From an uncultured Lachnospiraceae bacterium (GTDB lineage Bacteria > Bacillota > Clostridia > Lachnospirales > Lachnospiraceae): a stretch of DNA of 33,589 nucleotides. The stretch is from NCBI GenBank assembly GCA_947586255.1, contig CANPXP010000031.1:1-33589 (forward strand). The letters run 5' to 3'. Each line of letters begins with the position of its first letter. Positions within the stretch are counted from its first letter, which is position 1. Below, piece by piece: positions 32,290 to 33,589 of this stretch. A program made the position numbers and the translations under genes. The notes below the pieces were generated by a model. It saw only the letters and a list, made by a program, of their open reading frames with translations. It did not search any database and was not told where the DNA came from.

Positions 32290-33589
32290 TCAGCGCACGC
32301 GCCACATATCCCGCAGTTCCCCGCTCGCCGCCAAGATCTCCTCGCGCAGCTCCCCCGCGGAGACGCGGATCGCCCCCGCGCCCATGATAATCAGCTGTTC
32401 CAGGCCGTCCGAGGTCGCCACGCGCACACGGTATTTCCTGCCGATGGCGTGTGTCACCTTCTCGATATACTGATCCGCCGTCTCCGCCTCCTTTGTGTAG
32501 ACCACGTCGATATTGTGATAGCGCGACGCACTGCCGGGATTGCCCTTGACCTTGTAAGCGTCGAACACGAGGATCAGCCGCATCCCGCGATATCCCTGAT
32601 AATTGCTCAGAATGTCCATCAGTCTGCCCCGCGCGCCGTCCAGGTTCGTCTTCGCGAGCTCGCTCAGCTCCTCCCAGGCAAAGATAATATTGTAGCCATC
32701 CACGAGCAGATATTCCTCGCCGGGCTCTCTGTTCTGCCCGCGGTCCCTCTTCTCCCCGTCTCCTCCGGCACGCCGCCCTTCCTCCGCCGGCGACGGCGCC
32801 CTGACGGTTCTCGCCCAGCCTTGCTTCTTCCGCTCACGCGATCCGTATGTGCGGTTCATGATCTCGTCGATCTCGTCCTGCGCAATGAAGTCCACGGCAG
32901 ACCCATGCGCCCCATCCTGCACCGCTCCGATCCGCAGACCGGCAGCGCCATAGAAACCGTCATCCCCGTCTCTCTCCGCTTCGTCCCCGGCTAGTACGCC
33001 GCCGGGAAACACGCTGTCTATGTGCATATAGGACTCGACCTCGTTCCACGCCACCGCAAAGCCGGCGCCGTGGGCGCAGAACACGGAGCCACAGGGATTC
33101 TCGATATCGCCCTGCGCATCGTAACCGATGCCCGCGATAACCTCCTCCGCGTTCCGGCAGGGCTCATAGCCCGAAAACTCCGTGTACAGCCTTCCCTGCC
33201 CGCCGGAGTAGGACATAAGCTCCGCCTGATACCCTGCCATCTGCGACGCCGGCACGGTACCTGTCAGCACGGCGCAGTCCCCCGTCGTCTCCGGCGCGCC
33301 GAACTTCGCCCCTCTGTTCTGCATGTCGGTCATGCCGCGCCCGATCACCGCCGCCGGCAGCTCCAGCCGGAACGCGTACACCGGCTCCAACAGAATGCTC
33401 CGCGCCCTGCAGAGCCCCTGCCTGACGGCCCGGTAGACAGCCTGTCTGAAATCGCCGCCCTCCGTGTGCTTCAGGTGCGCGCGACCGGCCACAAGCGTGA
33501 TGCGCATATCCGGGACAGGCGAACCCGTCAGCACGCCGAGATGCTCTTTTTCCCGCAGATGCGTCAGGATAAGTCGCTGCCAATTGCGG
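32290..33589 (-). CDS. 3' part of a ribosomal-protection-type translational GTPase fused to a YacP/Rae1-like NYN nuclease
   Basis: The frame stays open to the window edge (upstream codons read NWQRLILTHLREKEHLGVLTG), so the N-terminal GTPase domain lies outside. Visible are about 433 residues. The first 240 match the C-terminal half of TetM/TetO-type EF-G paralogues: VPDMRITLVAGRAHLKHTEGGDFRQA, then LLEPVYAFRLELP and SYSGGQGRLYTEFSGYEPC. A charged linker (about 32720-32870) leads to a 140-residue NYN domain like Bacillus YacP/Rae1: LLVDGYNIIFAWEELSEL, RLILVFDAYKVKGN, DVVYTKEAETADQYIEK and VRVATSDGLEQLIIMGAGAIRVSA, with the acidic metal-site residues kept. Rae1 cleaves mRNA in the ribosomal A site, the site that EF-G-like GTPases enter. 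Drug resistance is not implied. Confidence 0.9.
   Translation of the reverse strand, partial: RNWQRLILTHLREKEHLGVLTGSPVPDMRITLVAGRAHLKHTEGGDFRQAVYRAVRQGLCRARSILLEPVYAFRLELPAAVIGRGMTDMQNRGAKFGAPETTGDCAVLTGTVPASQMAGYQAELMSYSGGQGRLYTEFSGYEPCRNAEEVIAGIGYDAQGDIENPCGSVFCAHGAGFAVAWNEVESYMHIDSVFPGGVLAGDEAERDGDDGFYGAAGLRIGAVQDGAHGSAVDFIAQDEIDEIMNRTYGSRERKKQGWARTVRAPSPAEEGRRAGGDGEKRDRGQNREPGEEYLLVDGYNIIFAWEELSELAKTNLDGARGRLMDILSNYQGYRGMRLILVFDAYKVKGNPGSASRYHNIDVVYTKEAETADQYIEKVTHAIGRKYRVRVATSDGLEQLIIMGAGAIRVSAGELREEILAASGELRDMWRVR

Noticed and set aside
32290..33589. Calling the partial gene a tetracycline-resistance determinant
   Set aside because: Only the C-terminal half is visible, it carries a NYN domain absent from TetM/TetO, and no mobile-element context is present. 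Resistance cannot be inferred.

Overview
The window is 33.6 kb of GC-rich chromosome from an endospore-forming anaerobic Firmicute. Lachnospiraceae is the best guess. This rests on spoVAD and spoVAE, an anaerobic-type cobalamin gene set, a [FeFe]-hydrogenase-like sensor, a TetM-like GTPase carrying a YacP/NYN tail, Firmicute-type LexA boxes and strong AGGAGG ribosome sites. Nearly every gene is on the minus strand; the one confident plus-strand gene encodes a PAP2 phosphatase. I see no prophage, CRISPR array, intact transposase or integron, so most of the window reads as core chromosome.

Layout, left to right (transcription runs right to left). 1-72: tRNA-Gly(GCC) with its own promoter. 187-1683: membrane-anchored GH3 hexosaminidase with a tandem acidic repeat. 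1684-2362: long AT-rich intergenic stretch with a consensus promoter and a candidate small RNA or tiny gene. 2363-4315: soluble hydrogenase-like protein fused to a chemoreceptor signalling domain. 4460-8309: glyA-hom-lysC amino-acid operon. 8621-9382: PAP2 protein (plus strand). 9396-13101: 5'-nucleotidase, SfsA-MutY fusion, family 2 glycosyltransferase. 13164-14211: DUF1653 gene behind two LexA boxes, and a small membrane protein. 14441-16608: thrH and a transglutaminase-like protein. 16752-18287: zinc-ribbon membrane protein and holA, which appears leaderless. 18342-21044: spoVAD, a 76-residue protein, ridA, a shikimate-kinase-like gene and spoVAE, behind a sigma-G-type promoter. 21146-28242: cobU/cobC fusion, cbiB, cbiP and cbiC, then a SUV3-like helicase and an Sfp-type transferase. 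28281-32165: hybrid histidine kinase and a solute-binding lipoprotein. 32290-33589: 3' part of a ribosomal-protection-type GTPase fused to a Rae1-like NYN nuclease.

How the genes work together. lysC and hom make homoserine. ThrH, 8 kb away, can phosphorylate homoserine and dephosphorylate phosphoserine, and GlyA uses the serine. The cobalamin block covers precorrin-8 isomerisation, side-chain amidation, aminopropanol attachment and nucleotide-loop activation. The spore genes belong to the SpoVA dipicolinate channel. The kinase and lipoprotein look like a ligand-sensing pair, as no transporter permeases are adjacent.

Most interesting items: the GTPase-NYN fusion, the SfsA-MutY fusion, a DUF1653 gene under apparent SOS control, the hydrogenase-chemoreceptor fusion, a bacterial SUV3-like helicase, a dispersed TTATGTAAAC repeat family, and the promoter-driven small transcript at about 1809-2099. 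All function calls come from reading motifs by eye; no database search was run.
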